A stretch of DNA of 64,000 nucleotides from an uncultured Eubacteriales bacterium (GTDB taxonomy: Bacteria > Bacillota > Clostridia > Christensenellales > Aristaeellaceae): contig CADBEB010000001.1 in the NCBI GenBank assembly GCA_902793605.1, positions 1 through 64,000 of the forward strand, read 5' to 3'. The position numbers were made by a program, and so were the translations under genes. This document shows positions 1 through 8,657 of this stretch, piece after piece. The number at the start of each line of letters is the position of its first letter. The stretch's first letter is position 1. The notes below the pieces were generated by a model. That model ran no database searches, was not told where the DNA came from, and worked only from the letters and a program-made list of their open reading frames with translations.

Positions 1-1
1 G

Positions 2-1480
2 GCAGCGGGCACGAAGGGCACGGTCAGGCTGACGGTGAAGGTGCTGGAGAGCGCACTGGTCCCGGGTAAAGTCGTAAACGGCGGCGACACCGCGACGGTT
101 AAGGTTGGTGGCGATAATGAGTTCAAACTGAATACAGTAGAGAATCCAGTGCCAGAAGTACCAGAGAAGAAAGAAGTATCTCCTTATGAAGGCAACGGTG
201 AGCTTGGCGCTGTTAAGGTCGGAGACAAGATCACATATGAGATCACTGTAAAGAACTATAAGGGAACAGAAGCGACGATCCACATTGAGGACCCGCTGGA
301 TGAGCATGTGAAATATGTCAGCGCAAGCGAAGGCGGACAGTACACAGGCGACAAGGAAAAAGGCGGGAAAGTAACCTGGAACATAGAGAAAGTAGCGGCC
401 GGAACAACGAAGACGGTGACGCTGACAGTAGAAGTGCTGGCAAGTGCGCTGGAGAGCAACAAAGGTCCCGGCAAGGTAGTCAACGGCGGGAAAGACACGT
501 TGGCGTGGGTTGACAACGATCAGAAGTACGAACTGGATGAAGTGCTGAATCCGGTGCCTGAGAAGCCGACAAAGGTTGAAACTGAACCCTATAAAGGAAC
601 GGGTATGCTTGGACCTGTCAAGGTCGGTGACATAATCAACTACGAGATCAGCTACAAGAATTACAAGAGCGTAGCTGCCGATATCGTCATCAAAGACAAG
701 CTTGACGCAAATGTTGAGTATTTTGCTTCCGATCCGAAGGGAACATATGACAAGACCAATCACCAGATTACCTGGACGCTGGAAAAGGTCGAGGCGGGAA
801 CAGAAGGCTCAGTCGTTCTCCAGGTCAAGGTAAAGGATGGAGCGCTCATCTCAAAGAACGGACCTGGAAAGGTGTCCAACGGCGGAGATGACGCGACGGT
901 GCAGGTTGGAAATGACAGTGCATACACCCTGAACACAGTCGAAAATCCGCTGCCGGAGAAGTATGAAACAGCTCCCTACAAGGGGACAGGCAAGCTTGGC
1001 AATATCGCAGCCGGAAGGACCATTACCTACGAAATTGATTATTTCAATTACAAAGACAGGGCGACAACGGTGGTCATTGAGGACAAGCTTGATCCTCACG
1101 TAAGCTTCAAGAGCGCTACGCCTGTCGGTAAGTACACATACGACAAGGCTAAACATACGGTCACCTGGACGCTGACGAACGCGCCGGTCGGCAAAGGCAA
1201 TGTATCGCTGACGGTAACTGTCCTTGAGAGTTCCCTGAAGAAGAAAAAGGGACCCGGCCAGGTGGCGAATAAGGCGAGCATCAGGGTTGGAAACGACGAT
1301 AAATTCGACACAGGTGAAGTCATCAATCCCACGATTGATAGCGGGTCACCGAACACGGGTGACGGATTCAATACGGGGCTGTGGATGACTCTGCTGATCC
1401 TCTCTGTTCTTGGAGCCGGCTGGTTCGGAATCAAGGCGTTCCGGGGCAAGAAATCCGGTCATAAAAAGGTTTCCGGCTAA
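2..1480 (+). CDS. Cell-wall-anchored repeat surface protein (5' end missing)
   Basis: The reading frame is open from the first bases of the window, so the N-terminus lies outside. Repeat units of about 130 residues start near nt 182, 587 and 974 and share a PY(K/E)GxGxLG opening, a YEIxxxNY segment, an (I/V)xDxLDxxVxF segment, a VTWxLxxxxxG segment and a GPGxVxN closing. This resembles DUF11-type adhesin repeats. The C-terminus holds a sorting signal: SPNTG, a hydrophobic segment of about 20 residues, and a basic tail (FRGKKSGHKK). SPxTG replaces the usual LPxTG. The convergent class B sortase immediately downstream is the likely anchoring enzyme. The adhesin role is inferred; the ligand is unknown. 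Confidence 0.85.
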   Translation, partial: AAGTKGTVRLTVKVLESALVPGKVVNGGDTATVKVGGDNEFKLNTVENPVPEVPEKKEVSPYEGNGELGAVKVGDKITYEITVKNYKGTEATIHIEDPLDEHVKYVSASEGGQYTGDKEKGGKVTWNIEKVAAGTTKTVTLTVEVLASALESNKGPGKVVNGGKDTLAWVDNDQKYELDEVLNPVPEKPTKVETEPYKGTGMLGPVKVGDIINYEISYKNYKSVAADIVIKDKLDANVEYFASDPKGTYDKTNHQITWTLEKVEAGTEGSVVLQVKVKDGALISKNGPGKVSNGGDDATVQVGNDSAYTLNTVENPLPEKYETAPYKGTGKLGNIAAGRTITYEIDYFNYKDRATTVVIEDKLDPHVSFKSATPVGKYTYDKAKHTVTWTLTNAPVGKGNVSLTVTVLESSLKKKKGPGQVANKASIRVGNDDKFDTGEVINPTIDSGSPNTGDGFNTGLWMTLLILSVLGAGWFGIKAFRGKKSGHKKVSG

Positions 1481-1494
1481 AAAGCCGGAAACCT
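1462..1494 (-). terminator. Terminator of the sortase gene, inside the 3' end of the surface-protein gene
   Basis: A perfect 12-bp stem (AGGTTTCCGGCT / AGCCGGAAACCT) has a 4-nt loop. Read on the minus strand it is followed by TTTTT at 1462-1466, so it ends sortase transcription. It overlaps the last codons and stop of the plus-strand gene; the plus-strand side has no good T-tract. Confidence 0.75.
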
Positions 1495-1523
1495 CGGACC
1501 GGAGATGAAAGATGAACCGGGTT

Positions 1524-2603
1524 TTATTGCCTGACCGAAGGAATTAGCATTCCGATGACCACATAGCGCCCGTTATCGGGGCCGAAGTAATAACAGGTGG
1601 ATAAGGTAAGCAGGCGGGTACCGGGAATCGGATCGGCAACAGGTTTGAAATCAGATGATTGAAGGCAACGATCCACATACTCGGATCTGAATTTCTCCTT
1701 GAAGAAGTTGATTTCGTACACCCAGGATTCCGCGTAGGCGTTGAAGCCGGCAAAGACGATGACTTTGTAATCACCATCCGGCGTCAAGAGCCACATGACT
1801 GAATGGGCATTATAATAGTTTTTGTTCTTGAATCTGGGAAGACAGGCGAACATGCCTGTCTTTCTGTTATGGCCGTACATAAGGGTGTTGTCACTGGAAA
1901 AATCAGACTCACAGCTGCAGTCGATAAATACGGATCCATTGAGGGAGAAACGCTTGTCAGGCAGGGCATTCAGGTACTTTTCGTTGTTTTCGGCCTGCAT
2001 GACAGGATAGTTGATAGGAGTTCCTTCACAATAGATCCAGCCGACGATTTCCTGATTGATCCGTTTAAGCTCATTGAAATCAACGCTGATCGGAGGCTGT
2101 TCTGTCGTATAGGGCATTTCAGCATGATCCGTTGCCGTTTCCAGGACCGATGTTTCTGTGTTTTGCTTCAATGTCCGTGCAGGTTCAGGTGATTCAGACG
2201 GGAGATCCGTGTCGGGAGACACTGTGATTTCCGAAGAATCAGGGGTAGATGATGCATGTGACAGTTCGTCGCCAGCTGAAACAAAAGGCGGGTATGTTGC
2301 TTGAAGGCCGGATGATACGGAAGGAACAGATGCGACGGAAGGCGCAGCCACTGCGGAAGGTACGGAAGTTTCAGAAGGTACGGATGCTGCGGAGGGCCCG
2401 GATATTAATGATGAATCAGCTGTTAATCCAGTCTGGCTGTGCGTTTCGGTCTGCGGGTTGGGTTTTACCCAGGAATCAGCAAAGGAATCATAATAATCGG
2501 TTGAAGCACGGTACTGTACCTGATCGTTGATCAGCTGATAGGCTGAAACGCCTGCCACAAGAATGAAAACGATAAACAGAACAATATAGATCTTTTTCTT
2601 CAT
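1524..2603 (-). CDS. Class B sortase
   Basis: Membrane-anchored transpeptidase that cleaves a sorting signal and links the surface protein to the cell wall. The 359-residue protein begins MKKKIYIVLF with one N-terminal membrane segment, then a long Ser/Pro/Thr-rich linker (about residues 50-170), then the sortase domain. The catalytic set is visible: His in MYGHN (about 245), Cys in TLSTC (about 337) and Arg in NGRYVV (about 346). The start is placed at the ATG preceded by AGAAAGGGA; an upstream in-frame extension lacks support. It is convergent with the SPNTG-bearing surface protein. Class B sortases of Clostridioides difficile are known to accept (S/P)PxTG, which fits this pair. Confidence 0.9.
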   Translation of the reverse strand: MKKKIYIVLFIVFILVAGVSAYQLINDQVQYRASTDYYDSFADSWVKPNPQTETHSQTGLTADSSLISGPSAASVPSETSVPSAVAAPSVASVPSVSSGLQATYPPFVSAGDELSHASSTPDSSEITVSPDTDLPSESPEPARTLKQNTETSVLETATDHAEMPYTTEQPPISVDFNELKRINQEIVGWIYCEGTPINYPVMQAENNEKYLNALPDKRFSLNGSVFIDCSCESDFSSDNTLMYGHNRKTGMFACLPRFKNKNYYNAHSVMWLLTPDGDYKVIVFAGFNAYAESWVYEINFFKEKFRSEYVDRCLQSSDFKPVADPIPGTRLLTLSTCYYFGPDNGRYVVIGMLIPSVRQ

Positions 2604-2670
2604 GTAAATCCCTTTCTGTATGGTACAAAACAGGAAGAGCGAAAGCAGTTCCGTGGTTGTGAATATAACA

Positions 2671-2699
2671 ATTATATCAATTTGCTTCGATATATTCAA
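2671..2699 (-). promoter_or_regulatory. Sigma-A-type promoter for the sortase gene
   Basis: On the minus strand TTGAAT, a 17-nt spacer and TATAAT, with an extended TGA before the -10. It lies about 70 nt upstream of the sortase start. Confidence 0.65.
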
Positions 2700-2806
2700 T
2701 CCTGACACGGGTGGTTCGGGCAGATTCAATCAAAGTGAACATATAACGGCAGGAGCAATAAGATCAAAAATGTCCTTAATGGGCTGAAAAAACCGCAAAA
2801 TAAGGA

Positions 2807-2835
2807 TTTACAAGCGTCCGGAAGTATGCTATACT
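2807..2835 (+). promoter_or_regulatory. Promoter of the rimP-nusA-infB operon
   Basis: TTTACA, 17-nt spacer, TATACT, with an extended -10 (TGC before TATACT). A perfect 13-bp inverted repeat (2815-2843) is centred on the -10 element, and a second perfect 7-bp hairpin follows at 2842-2859. The predicted transcript start is near 2842, giving a leader of about 190 nt. Confidence 0.75.
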
Positions 2836-2843
2836 TCCGGACG
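2815..2843. repeat. Perfect inverted repeat over the -10 box of the rimP promoter
   Basis: Arms CGTCCGGAAGTAT and ATACTTCCGGACG are exact reverse complements around a 3-nt centre (GCT). The position across the -10 element would suit an operator; the binding protein is unknown. Confidence 0.7.
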
Positions 2844-3035
2844 TATGGTTTGCCATACGATTAAAGCGGCGCAACGCCTTGAAAGAAGGGTTTAACGTAA
2901 GGAACGGAAACAGCCTGAAGGCCTTCGGGGCCGACGATGGGGAAGCACATCCCCGGAAGCGGTCGGACGTCGGCTGATGGAGGCTCTGTTTTCCGCTCTT
3001 TTTCATTGCCCGAAAAGCGTTGGGAAAGGGGAAAG
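2842..3035 (+). promoter_or_regulatory. Structured 5' leader of the rimP operon, possible attenuator
   Basis: This fills most of the 432-nt gene-free stretch between the sortase and rimP. An outer stem can form between 2905-2916 (CGGAAACAGCCT) and 2981-2995 (AGGCTCTGTTTTCCG) with small bulges. It encloses a GGCC/GGCC hairpin with a UUCG-type loop (about 2920-2932), a GGGG/CCCC hairpin (2939-2954) and CCGAC/GTCGG pairings. The closing strand is followed by CTCTTTTTC (2996-3004), as in an intrinsic terminator, shortly before the rimP ribosome binding site. Transcription attenuation or a protein-binding leader is inference from hand folding. Confidence 0.5.
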
Positions 3036-3521
3036 ATGGCAAAGGCAGAATCAACAGCCGCCTTTGAGGCGAAATGCCTGACAGCGGCTGAGAAGATGGG
3101 CTTTGAGCTGGTGGATGTCTGCATCGATAAAGAGCCCGCGGGCAAGTATCTGCGGATCTACATCGACAAGCCGGAAGGCGTTTCCCTGGACGACTGCGAG
3201 GCGTTCCACAAGACGGTCCGCCCCTGGGCGGAGACCGTGGATTACGATTTTATGGAGGTGTCTTCCCCCGGGCTCGACAGGCCCCTGAAGAAAGACAGGG
3301 ACTTTGAACGCAACCTCGGATGCGAGATCGAGATTAAGCTGTTCAAGCCGATGGACGGGACGAAGATCCTCACCGGTACGCTGGCCGGCCTTCATGAGGG
3401 TGTGATCCTGATCGACACGGCGGAGGGCCGGAAGGAAGTGCCGCGCAAAGCGGCGGCGCTGGTGAAACCTGTTGTGGACATGGAAGGGATCGAAGAGGTC
3501 GACCTTTCCGGCGATGAGTAA
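3036..3521 (+). CDS. rimP: Ribosome maturation factor RimP
   Basis: Cytoplasmic factor needed for 30S subunit maturation. The 161-residue protein has the family's two-part layout: an N-terminal alpha/beta domain containing GFELVDVCI and YLRIYID, the VSSPGLDRPL signature in the middle, and a C-terminal SH3-like domain (LTGTLAGLHEG). The start is the ATG behind GGGAAAGGGGAAAG; an upstream in-frame extension would run into the structured leader. First gene of the operon and 25 nt before nusA, the usual order in bacteria. Confidence 0.93.
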   Translation: MAKAESTAAFEAKCLTAAEKMGFELVDVCIDKEPAGKYLRIYIDKPEGVSLDDCEAFHKTVRPWAETVDYDFMEVSSPGLDRPLKKDRDFERNLGCEIEIKLFKPMDGTKILTGTLAGLHEGVILIDTAEGRKEVPRKAAALVKPVVDMEGIEEVDLSGDE

Positions 3522-3546
3522 TAGCGAGAAAGAAAGGAACACGAAG

Positions 3547-4734
3547 ATGAAATCCGAAGTTATCGACGCCATCCGGATGCTGGCCAAAGAAAAAGAAATC
3601 AGCGAAGAAGCGCTGTTCAAGACCATTGAGGAGGCTTTGAAGGCCGCTTACAAGAAAAACCTGCCCAAGGGCGAGATGGCGCCGAACAACCTGGACGTAA
3701 CCGTGAACCGTCAGGACGGTTCGATTTCCGTCTACGCACGGAAGCTGATTCTGGAGGACGACGAGATCGAAGATCCGACAAACCAGATTTCCCTCAAGGA
3801 AGCCCAGAAGATCAAGCCTACCTATCAGATGGGCGATATCGCCGAAGTCGACGTGACCCCGAGCGGATTCCTGCGGGTGGCTGCGCAGACGGCGAAGCAG
3901 GTTATCATCCAGCATATCCGGGAAGCGGAGCGCGGCAAGATCTACGACGAGTACATCGAGAAGGAAAACGAGATCATGACCGGTATCGTCGAACGGATCG
4001 AGCCCAAGGCGGTCTATATCGACCTGGGACGGACCGAAGGCGTGCTGGAGCGGGACGAAATGATCCCCGGCGAAGTGCTGCACGATGAAGACCACATCAA
4101 GGTCTACATTCTGGAGGTCCACAAGACCAGTCAGAACGCCGGCTATACACCGCAGGTCTACGTCAGCCGCATCCACCCGAACCTGGTCAAGCGCCTGTTC
4201 GAGATGGAAGTGCCGGAGATCGCCGGCGGCATCGTGACGATCAAGAACATCGCCCGCGAAGCCGGCAGCCGCACGAAGATCGCGGTGCATTCCTCCGACG
4301 TGATGATCGACCCGGTCGGAGCCTGCGTCGGACAGCGGGGCGGCCGTGTAGACCGCGTCGTGACCGAGCTGAAGGGTGAGAAAATCGACATCATCAAGTG
4401 GTCAAGCAACCCGGCGGAGTTCGTGGCGAACGCGCTGAACCCGGCTCACGTGCTGAGCGTATACCAGGCCCGCGACGAGAAGGCTTTCCGCGTGATCGTG
4501 CCGGACAACCAGCTGAGCCTGGCCATCGGCAAGGAAGGGCAGAACGCCCGCCTGGCTGCGAAGCTGACCGGCTGGAAGATCGATATAAAGAGCCAGAGCC
4601 AGGCGGCCGAGATGAACGACATGGTGGACGAGAACGGCGAGATGACCGAGTACGTCCAGGTGGAGACGCCGAGCTACGACAGCTTCACGATGGACTTTGA
4701 CGCAAGTATCGGCGGCGACGACGATACCATGTAA
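3547..4734 (+). CDS. nusA: Transcription termination/antitermination factor NusA
   Basis: RNA polymerase-associated factor controlling pausing, termination and antitermination. The 395-residue protein shows the N-terminal polymerase-binding domain ([16 protein letters not shown]), an S1 RNA-binding domain (about 130-200, [16 protein letters not shown]), and two KH domains ([35 protein letters not shown]). It lacks the C-terminal acidic repeats of the proteobacterial protein, as is normal in Bacillota. The ATG is preceded by AAAGGAA. It sits between rimP and ylxR. Confidence 0.96.
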   Translation: MKSEVIDAIRMLAKEKEISEEALFKTIEEALKAAYKKNLPKGEMAPNNLDVTVNRQDGSISVYARKLILEDDEIEDPTNQISLKEAQKIKPTYQMGDIAEVDVTPSGFLRVAAQTAKQVIIQHIREAERGKIYDEYIEKENEIMTGIVERIEPKAVYIDLGRTEGVLERDEMIPGEVLHDEDHIKVYILEVHKTSQNAGYTPQVYVSRIHPNLVKRLFEMEVPEIAGGIVTIKNIAREAGSRTKIAVHSSDVMIDPVGACVGQRGGRVDRVVTELKGEKIDIIKWSSNPAEFVANALNPAHVLSVYQARDEKAFRVIVPDNQLSLAIGKEGQNARLAAKLTGWKIDIKSQSQAAEMNDMVDENGEMTEYVQVETPSYDSFTMDFDASIGGDDDTM

Positions 4735-4744
4735 GAGGAATTAA

Positions 4745-5035
4745 ATGAAACCGAGAAAGATTCCGATGCGGATGTGCGTCGGGTGCCGGGAGATGAAGGA
4801 AAAGCGGGAGCTGATCCGGATCGTGCGGACACCGGAAGGGGAGACCCTGATCGATCCGACCGGAAAAAAGTCCGGGCGCGGCGCCTATGTATGCCGCTCT
4901 CCTGAATGCCTGAAGCGCGCGATCAAACAGAAACAGCTCGAGCGCCAGCTCCAGGCGAGCCTGACGGATGAGGTGAACGAGGCGCTGATGGCGGAGATGA
5001 ACCGGCTGGCAACCGAAGGGATTCCGGAAGCATGA
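4745..5035 (+). CDS. ylxR: YlxR family RNA-binding protein (RnpM)
   Basis: Small 96-residue RNA-binding protein of the nusA-infB operon. In Bacillus subtilis the homologue binds RNase P RNA and modulates its activity. The sequence shows MRMCVGCREMKEKRELIRIVR and the hallmark GRGAYVCRSPECL, including the conserved cysteines. The stop overlaps the next start by 4 nt (ATGA), so translation is probably coupled to the L7Ae-like gene. Confidence 0.92.
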   Translation: MKPRKIPMRMCVGCREMKEKRELIRIVRTPEGETLIDPTGKKSGRGAYVCRSPECLKRAIKQKQLERQLQASLTDEVNEALMAEMNRLATEGIPEA

Positions 5036-5325
5036 ATGAGCAGAGAGCCAAAGGAATGCTCGGGTTCGCTGTGAGAGCCCGGGAGGCCTGCTTCGGGGAC
5101 GACGCCTGCAGGAAGATGATCGAATCCGGAAAGTGCGGGATCATCCTGTTGGATGAAGAGACCGGGCCGAATACCCGGAAGAAGTATGAGGAGCTGTGCG
5201 GAAAGGCTGGCATCACGCTGGCGATCCTGCCGCCGGGACTGATGGAGGAAGCGACCGGAAGGAGCAACCGGGTGGCGGCACTGCGAAAAGGCGCCTTTGC
5301 CGAACAGATGACAGCCTGCCTGTGA
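5032..5325 (+). CDS. ylxQ: L7Ae/L30e-like ribosomal protein YlxQ
   Basis: The 97-residue protein of the L7Ae/L30e/Gadd45 fold is expected to bind kink-turn RNA. Visible are KGMLGFAVRAREACFG at the N-terminus, a central IILLDEETGPNTRKKYEELC helix-strand segment and NRVAALRKGAFAEQM at the end, all typical of YlxQ. It is encoded between ylxR and infB with a 4-nt overlap with ylxR. The exact RNA target is not known. Confidence 0.88.
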   Translation: MNEQRAKGMLGFAVRAREACFGDDACRKMIESGKCGIILLDEETGPNTRKKYEELCGKAGITLAILPPGLMEEATGRSNRVAALRKGAFAEQMTACL

Positions 5326-5392
5326 CAGGGGCGGGAGATCATAGATACCACGATGATTTTATAGCCGTAAAAGGCGGGGGGACAAACGTCGA

Positions 5393-8206
5393 ATGGCGAC
5401 AATGAACTTGAAAGATGCCACAAAAGTACTGGTGGAGGAATCCTCCGGAATCCTGGCCGAGGCGACCCGGATCAGGAAGGAAGCGGACTACCTGTATGAC
5501 GCGCTGAAGCGGCTGGACGCAGAGATGAACCAGCAGCGCGAAGAGGAAGCCGCTCGTCGCAGGCAGCAGGAGCAGCAGATGGCTCAGTCTGCCCATACCA
5601 AGGCTTTCACCATGCTGGATGACGATGAAAAGCAGATGCTGGAGGAAGCAAGTCGCCAGAATGCTGAAACGCCTGCGCCTGCGGAAGGCGAAAAGACTCC
5701 CGCAAAGAAGGGAAAGAAAAAGGAAGAGACCGAAAAGGCCGCTGAAGAAGCCGCTCCGGCTCCCGCTGAAGAGAAGAAGAAAGAAGCTCCGGCGGCCGAG
5801 AAGCCTGCCGAAAAGGCGGCTCCCGCCGAGGAGAAGAAACCCGCGGCCAAGCCTGCGGAGCCGAAGAAGCCGGCGATCGGCCAGATCATGAGCCGCCCGG
5901 GTGATACGCCTGCACAGAAACCTGCTCAGTCCGGACAACCGGTGCGCAGCCTTTACGGGCGTCAGCCCGGCCAGCAGGGCGGACCTTACGGCCGTCCGGC
6001 AGGACAGCCCGGCGGACCTTACGGCCGTCCGGCGGGACAACCCGGCGGACCCTACGGCCGTCCGGCGGGACAACCCGGCGGACCTTACGGCCGTCCGGCG
6101 GGACAGCCCGGCGGGCCTTATGGACGTCCGGCAGGACAGCAGGGCGGCTTCGGCCGTCCCGCAGGTCAGACGGGCGGAGCGAGACCCCAGGGCGGAGCCC
6201 GTCAGGGAACGGGCGGACGCCGGCAGGCGCCGGAGCTCTCCGTGCCGATGGAGAAGGAGCGGGTCTCCAATTACGATCCGAACAAGAAGAACTACGTACG
6301 CCAGCATGATCCGGAACATCAGCCGCGCAACAAGAAGCAGCAGGCCAGCCGGAACAGCAGCTTCAACGGCTACGACGATGAGCCGATCCGCGGCGGCAAG
6401 CGCGCACGTTCCAAGAAACCCAGCGCACAGCAGATGATGGCGCCCATCAAGATCGAGACGGCATACATGGCCGGCGATACGATCACTGTACGTGACCTGA
6501 CCGAAAAGATCGGCAAACCCGCCGGGGAGATTATCAAGAAGCTGTTCCTGCTTGGCAATATGGCCACGATCAACAGTGAGATCGACTTTGATACCGCGCA
6601 GCTGGTCTGCTCCGACTTCGAAATCACCCTCGAACGGAAGCAGGAGCAGAGCGCCGAAGCTGCACTGGTAGCAGAAGACTTTGAAGACGAGGAAGAGAAC
6701 CTCGAGACCCGTCCGCCGGTCGTGACCATCATGGGCCACGTTGACCACGGCAAGACGAGCCTCCTGGACTATATCCGGAAGAGCCGCGTGACCGCAGGCG
6801 AAGCCGGCGGCATCACACAGCACATCGGTGCCTATACGGTGGATGTGGACGGACGAAAGATCACCTTCCTGGACACCCCAGGACACGAAGCCTTTACGGC
6901 GATGCGTGCCCGCGGTACCCAGGCAACGGATATCGCGGTACTGGTCGTCGCAGCGGATGACTCCGTCATGCCGCAGACCGTCGAATCCATCAACCATGCC
7001 AAGGCGGCTGAAGTGCCGGTCATCGTGGCGATCAACAAGATGGACAAGCCGGATGCCAATCCCGACAAGGTCAAGCAGGACCTGACCCAGTACGGCCTGG
7101 TCTGCGAAGACTGGGGCGGCGAAACAATTTGCGTGCCCGTTTCCGCGCACACGGGCCAGGGCGTGAACGAACTGCTGGAGATGATTCTGCTGCAGGCTGA
7201 CATGCTGCAGTTGAAAGCGAACCCGAACCGTCTGGGCCGCGGCGTCATTATTGAGGCGAAGCTGGACAAGGCGAGAGGTCCGCTGGCGACCGTGCTGCTG
7301 CAGAACGGTACGCTGCATGTGGGCGACAGCATCATCGCGGGTCTTGCTTCCGGTAAGGTGCGCGCCCTGATCAACGACAAGGGTGAGCGTGTGACTGAGG
7401 CCGGACCTTCGATGCCTGTGGAGATCATGGGCTTCGACGATGTGCCGAGCGCAGGTGATGAAATGATCGCTGTGGGCGACGATCACCTGAGCCGCCAGGT
7501 GGCGGATGAGCGCCGTGAGAAGATCCGGGCCAGCCGTGAGGCCACCATGGCCAAGATGAGCATGGAGAACCTGTTCTCATCTATCGAGGCAGGCAAGGTG
7601 ACCACGCTGAACCTGATCATCAAGGCGGACGTACAGGGCTCCGTGGAAGCGGTCAAGCAGGCCATGGAGAAGCTGAGCAGCGACGAGGTCAAGATCCGCG
7701 TGCTGCACAGCGCGGCCGGCGCCATTACCAAGGACGACGTGAACCTGGCATCCGCGTTCAACGCGATCATTATCGGCTTCAATATCCGGCCTGACGCTTC
7801 CGCCCGCGAAGCCGCAGAGAAGAACAAGGTCGACGTACGGCTCTATACCGTCATCTACAAGGCGATCGAGGATATGGAACTGGCCATGAAGGGCCTGCTG
7901 GAGCCGGAGTACCGCGAAGTGCTGCTGGGCCATGCCGAAGTCCGGAATGTATTCAAGATCACCGGTTCCGGCATCATCGCCGGCTGCTATGTGACGGACG
8001 GCAAGGTGCAGCGCAATGCGGGTGTCCGCCTGTTGCGTGACAACGTGGTCGTATTCGAAGGCAAGCTAAGCAGCCTGCGCCACCTGAAGGACGACGTGAA
8101 GGAAATGGCGGCCGGGTATGAATGCGGTATGAGCCTGGAAGGTCACAACGATATCAAGGAAGGCGATATCGTCGAGTGCTACATCATGGAAGAAATACCG
8201 AGATAA
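5393..8206 (+). CDS. infB: Translation initiation factor IF-2
   Basis: GTPase that delivers initiator tRNA to the ribosome. The 937-residue protein has an N-terminal helical segment, a low-complexity Ala/Glu/Lys/Pro region (about 80-165), a Gly/Pro/Arg region with five exact-length 11-residue repeats [10 protein letters not shown](P/Q) from residue 196, a conserved IF2-N module, and the GTPase core: GHVDHGKT (about 448), DTPGHEAF and NKMDKP, followed by the beta-barrel and C-terminal domains. The start chosen is the ATG at 5393; an ATG nine bases further in is possible. The collagen-like repeat block is unusual and was probably expanded by slippage. Confidence 0.96.
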   Translation: MATMNLKDATKVLVEESSGILAEATRIRKEADYLYDALKRLDAEMNQQREEEAARRRQQEQQMAQSAHTKAFTMLDDDEKQMLEEASRQNAETPAPAEGEKTPAKKGKKKEETEKAAEEAAPAPAEEKKKEAPAAEKPAEKAAPAEEKKPAAKPAEPKKPAIGQIMSRPGDTPAQKPAQSGQPVRSLYGRQPGQQGGPYGRPAGQPGGPYGRPAGQPGGPYGRPAGQPGGPYGRPAGQPGGPYGRPAGQQGGFGRPAGQTGGARPQGGARQGTGGRRQAPELSVPMEKERVSNYDPNKKNYVRQHDPEHQPRNKKQQASRNSSFNGYDDEPIRGGKRARSKKPSAQQMMAPIKIETAYMAGDTITVRDLTEKIGKPAGEIIKKLFLLGNMATINSEIDFDTAQLVCSDFEITLERKQEQSAEAALVAEDFEDEEENLETRPPVVTIMGHVDHGKTSLLDYIRKSRVTAGEAGGITQHIGAYTVDVDGRKITFLDTPGHEAFTAMRARGTQATDIAVLVVAADDSVMPQTVESINHAKAAEVPVIVAINKMDKPDANPDKVKQDLTQYGLVCEDWGGETICVPVSAHTGQGVNELLEMILLQADMLQLKANPNRLGRGVIIEAKLDKARGPLATVLLQNGTLHVGDSIIAGLASGKVRALINDKGERVTEAGPSMPVEIMGFDDVPSAGDEMIAVGDDHLSRQVADERREKIRASREATMAKMSMENLFSSIEAGKVTTLNLIIKADVQGSVEAVKQAMEKLSSDEVKIRVLHSAAGAITKDDVNLASAFNAIIIGFNIRPDASAREAAEKNKVDVRLYTVIYKAIEDMELAMKGLLEPEYREVLLGHAEVRNVFKITGSGIIAGCYVTDGKVQRNAGVRLLRDNVVVFEGKLSSLRHLKDDVKEMAAGYECGMSLEGHNDIKEGDIVECYIMEEIPR
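5978..6172 (+). repeat. 33-bp in-frame tandem repeat inside infB
   Basis: Five consecutive 33-nt units (5978-6142) encode [10 protein letters not shown](P/Q); a shortened sixth unit encodes GGFGRPAGQ. Differences between units are mostly synonymous, so the peptide is conserved more than the DNA. Confidence 0.9.
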
Positions 8207-8245
8207 GGGGGGTCCGATCCCTCCCCCTTAAACCACTTCGGCTCA
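8204..8245 (+). repeat. Palindrome between infB and rbfA (dispersed-repeat family, simple form)
   Basis: Arms TAAGGGGG and CCCCCTTA flank a 10-nt loop and are followed by ACTTCGGCT. The G-run/C-run stem followed by CTTCGG recurs at 34177, 37243, 37305 and 41278. The first arm contains the infB stop codon. It has no T-tract, so it is not a standard terminator. Confidence 0.55.
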
Positions 8246-8276
8246 AGTAAGTGTTTAAGGAGAGCCTTTTGAAATT

Positions 8277-8657
8277 ATGAGTTACCAGAGAATTGACAGG
8301 ATCTCGGAAGAGGTTCGCCGGGAAGTGGATGCCATCATCCGCGACGAACTCCATGATCCCCGGATCAGCGGAACTTTTTCCGTGACCCGCGCGGACGTGA
8401 CCGGAGACCTGCGGTACGCGAAGATCTATATCAGCGTCCTCGAGGACGACAAGCGGGACGACCTGATGGCCGCGCTGAAGAATGCGAAGGGTTATATCCG
8501 CCGCTCCCTTAGCAAGCGGATGATCATCCGCTATACCCCGGAACTGACCTTTGTCAGCGACAAGAACATCGAATACGGCGTCCATATCGCCAAAGTGCTG
8601 GCGGATACCCTTGGAACGGAGGAAAGCACCGATGACCGAGATGAGCAGGAAACCTGA
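8277..8657 (+). CDS. rbfA: Ribosome-binding factor A
   Basis: Binds the 30S subunit during late maturation near 16S rRNA helix 1. The 126-residue protein shows the family features: YQRIDRISEEVRREVDAIIRDELHDPRI at the N-terminus, DLRYAKIYISV in the KH-like core and LTFVSDKNIEYG near the end. It follows infB as in most bacteria and overlaps the next gene by 26 nt. Confidence 0.95.
   Translation: MSYQRIDRISEEVRREVDAIIRDELHDPRISGTFSVTRADVTGDLRYAKIYISVLEDDKRDDLMAALKNAKGYIRRSLSKRMIIRYTPELTFVSDKNIEYGVHIAKVLADTLGTEESTDDRDEQET

Noticed and set aside
2937..3035. N-terminal extension of RimP into the leader
   Set aside because: The ATG at 3036 has a strong ribosome binding site and matches the family N-terminus; the upstream codons lie in the predicted leader structure.
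5978..6172. Tandem repeat considered as a CRISPR array
   Set aside because: Units are contiguous, with no unique spacers, and are in frame within infB.
5339..7486. Long open frame on the minus strand across infB
   Set aside because: It mirrors a strongly coding GC-rich plus-strand gene, has no ribosome binding site and encodes low-complexity His/Arg/Leu-rich sequence. The same applies to long antisense frames over glgP (12431-14074), dnaK (47433-48983), the cysteine desulfurase (51939-53366) and fmt/rsmB (60219-61919).
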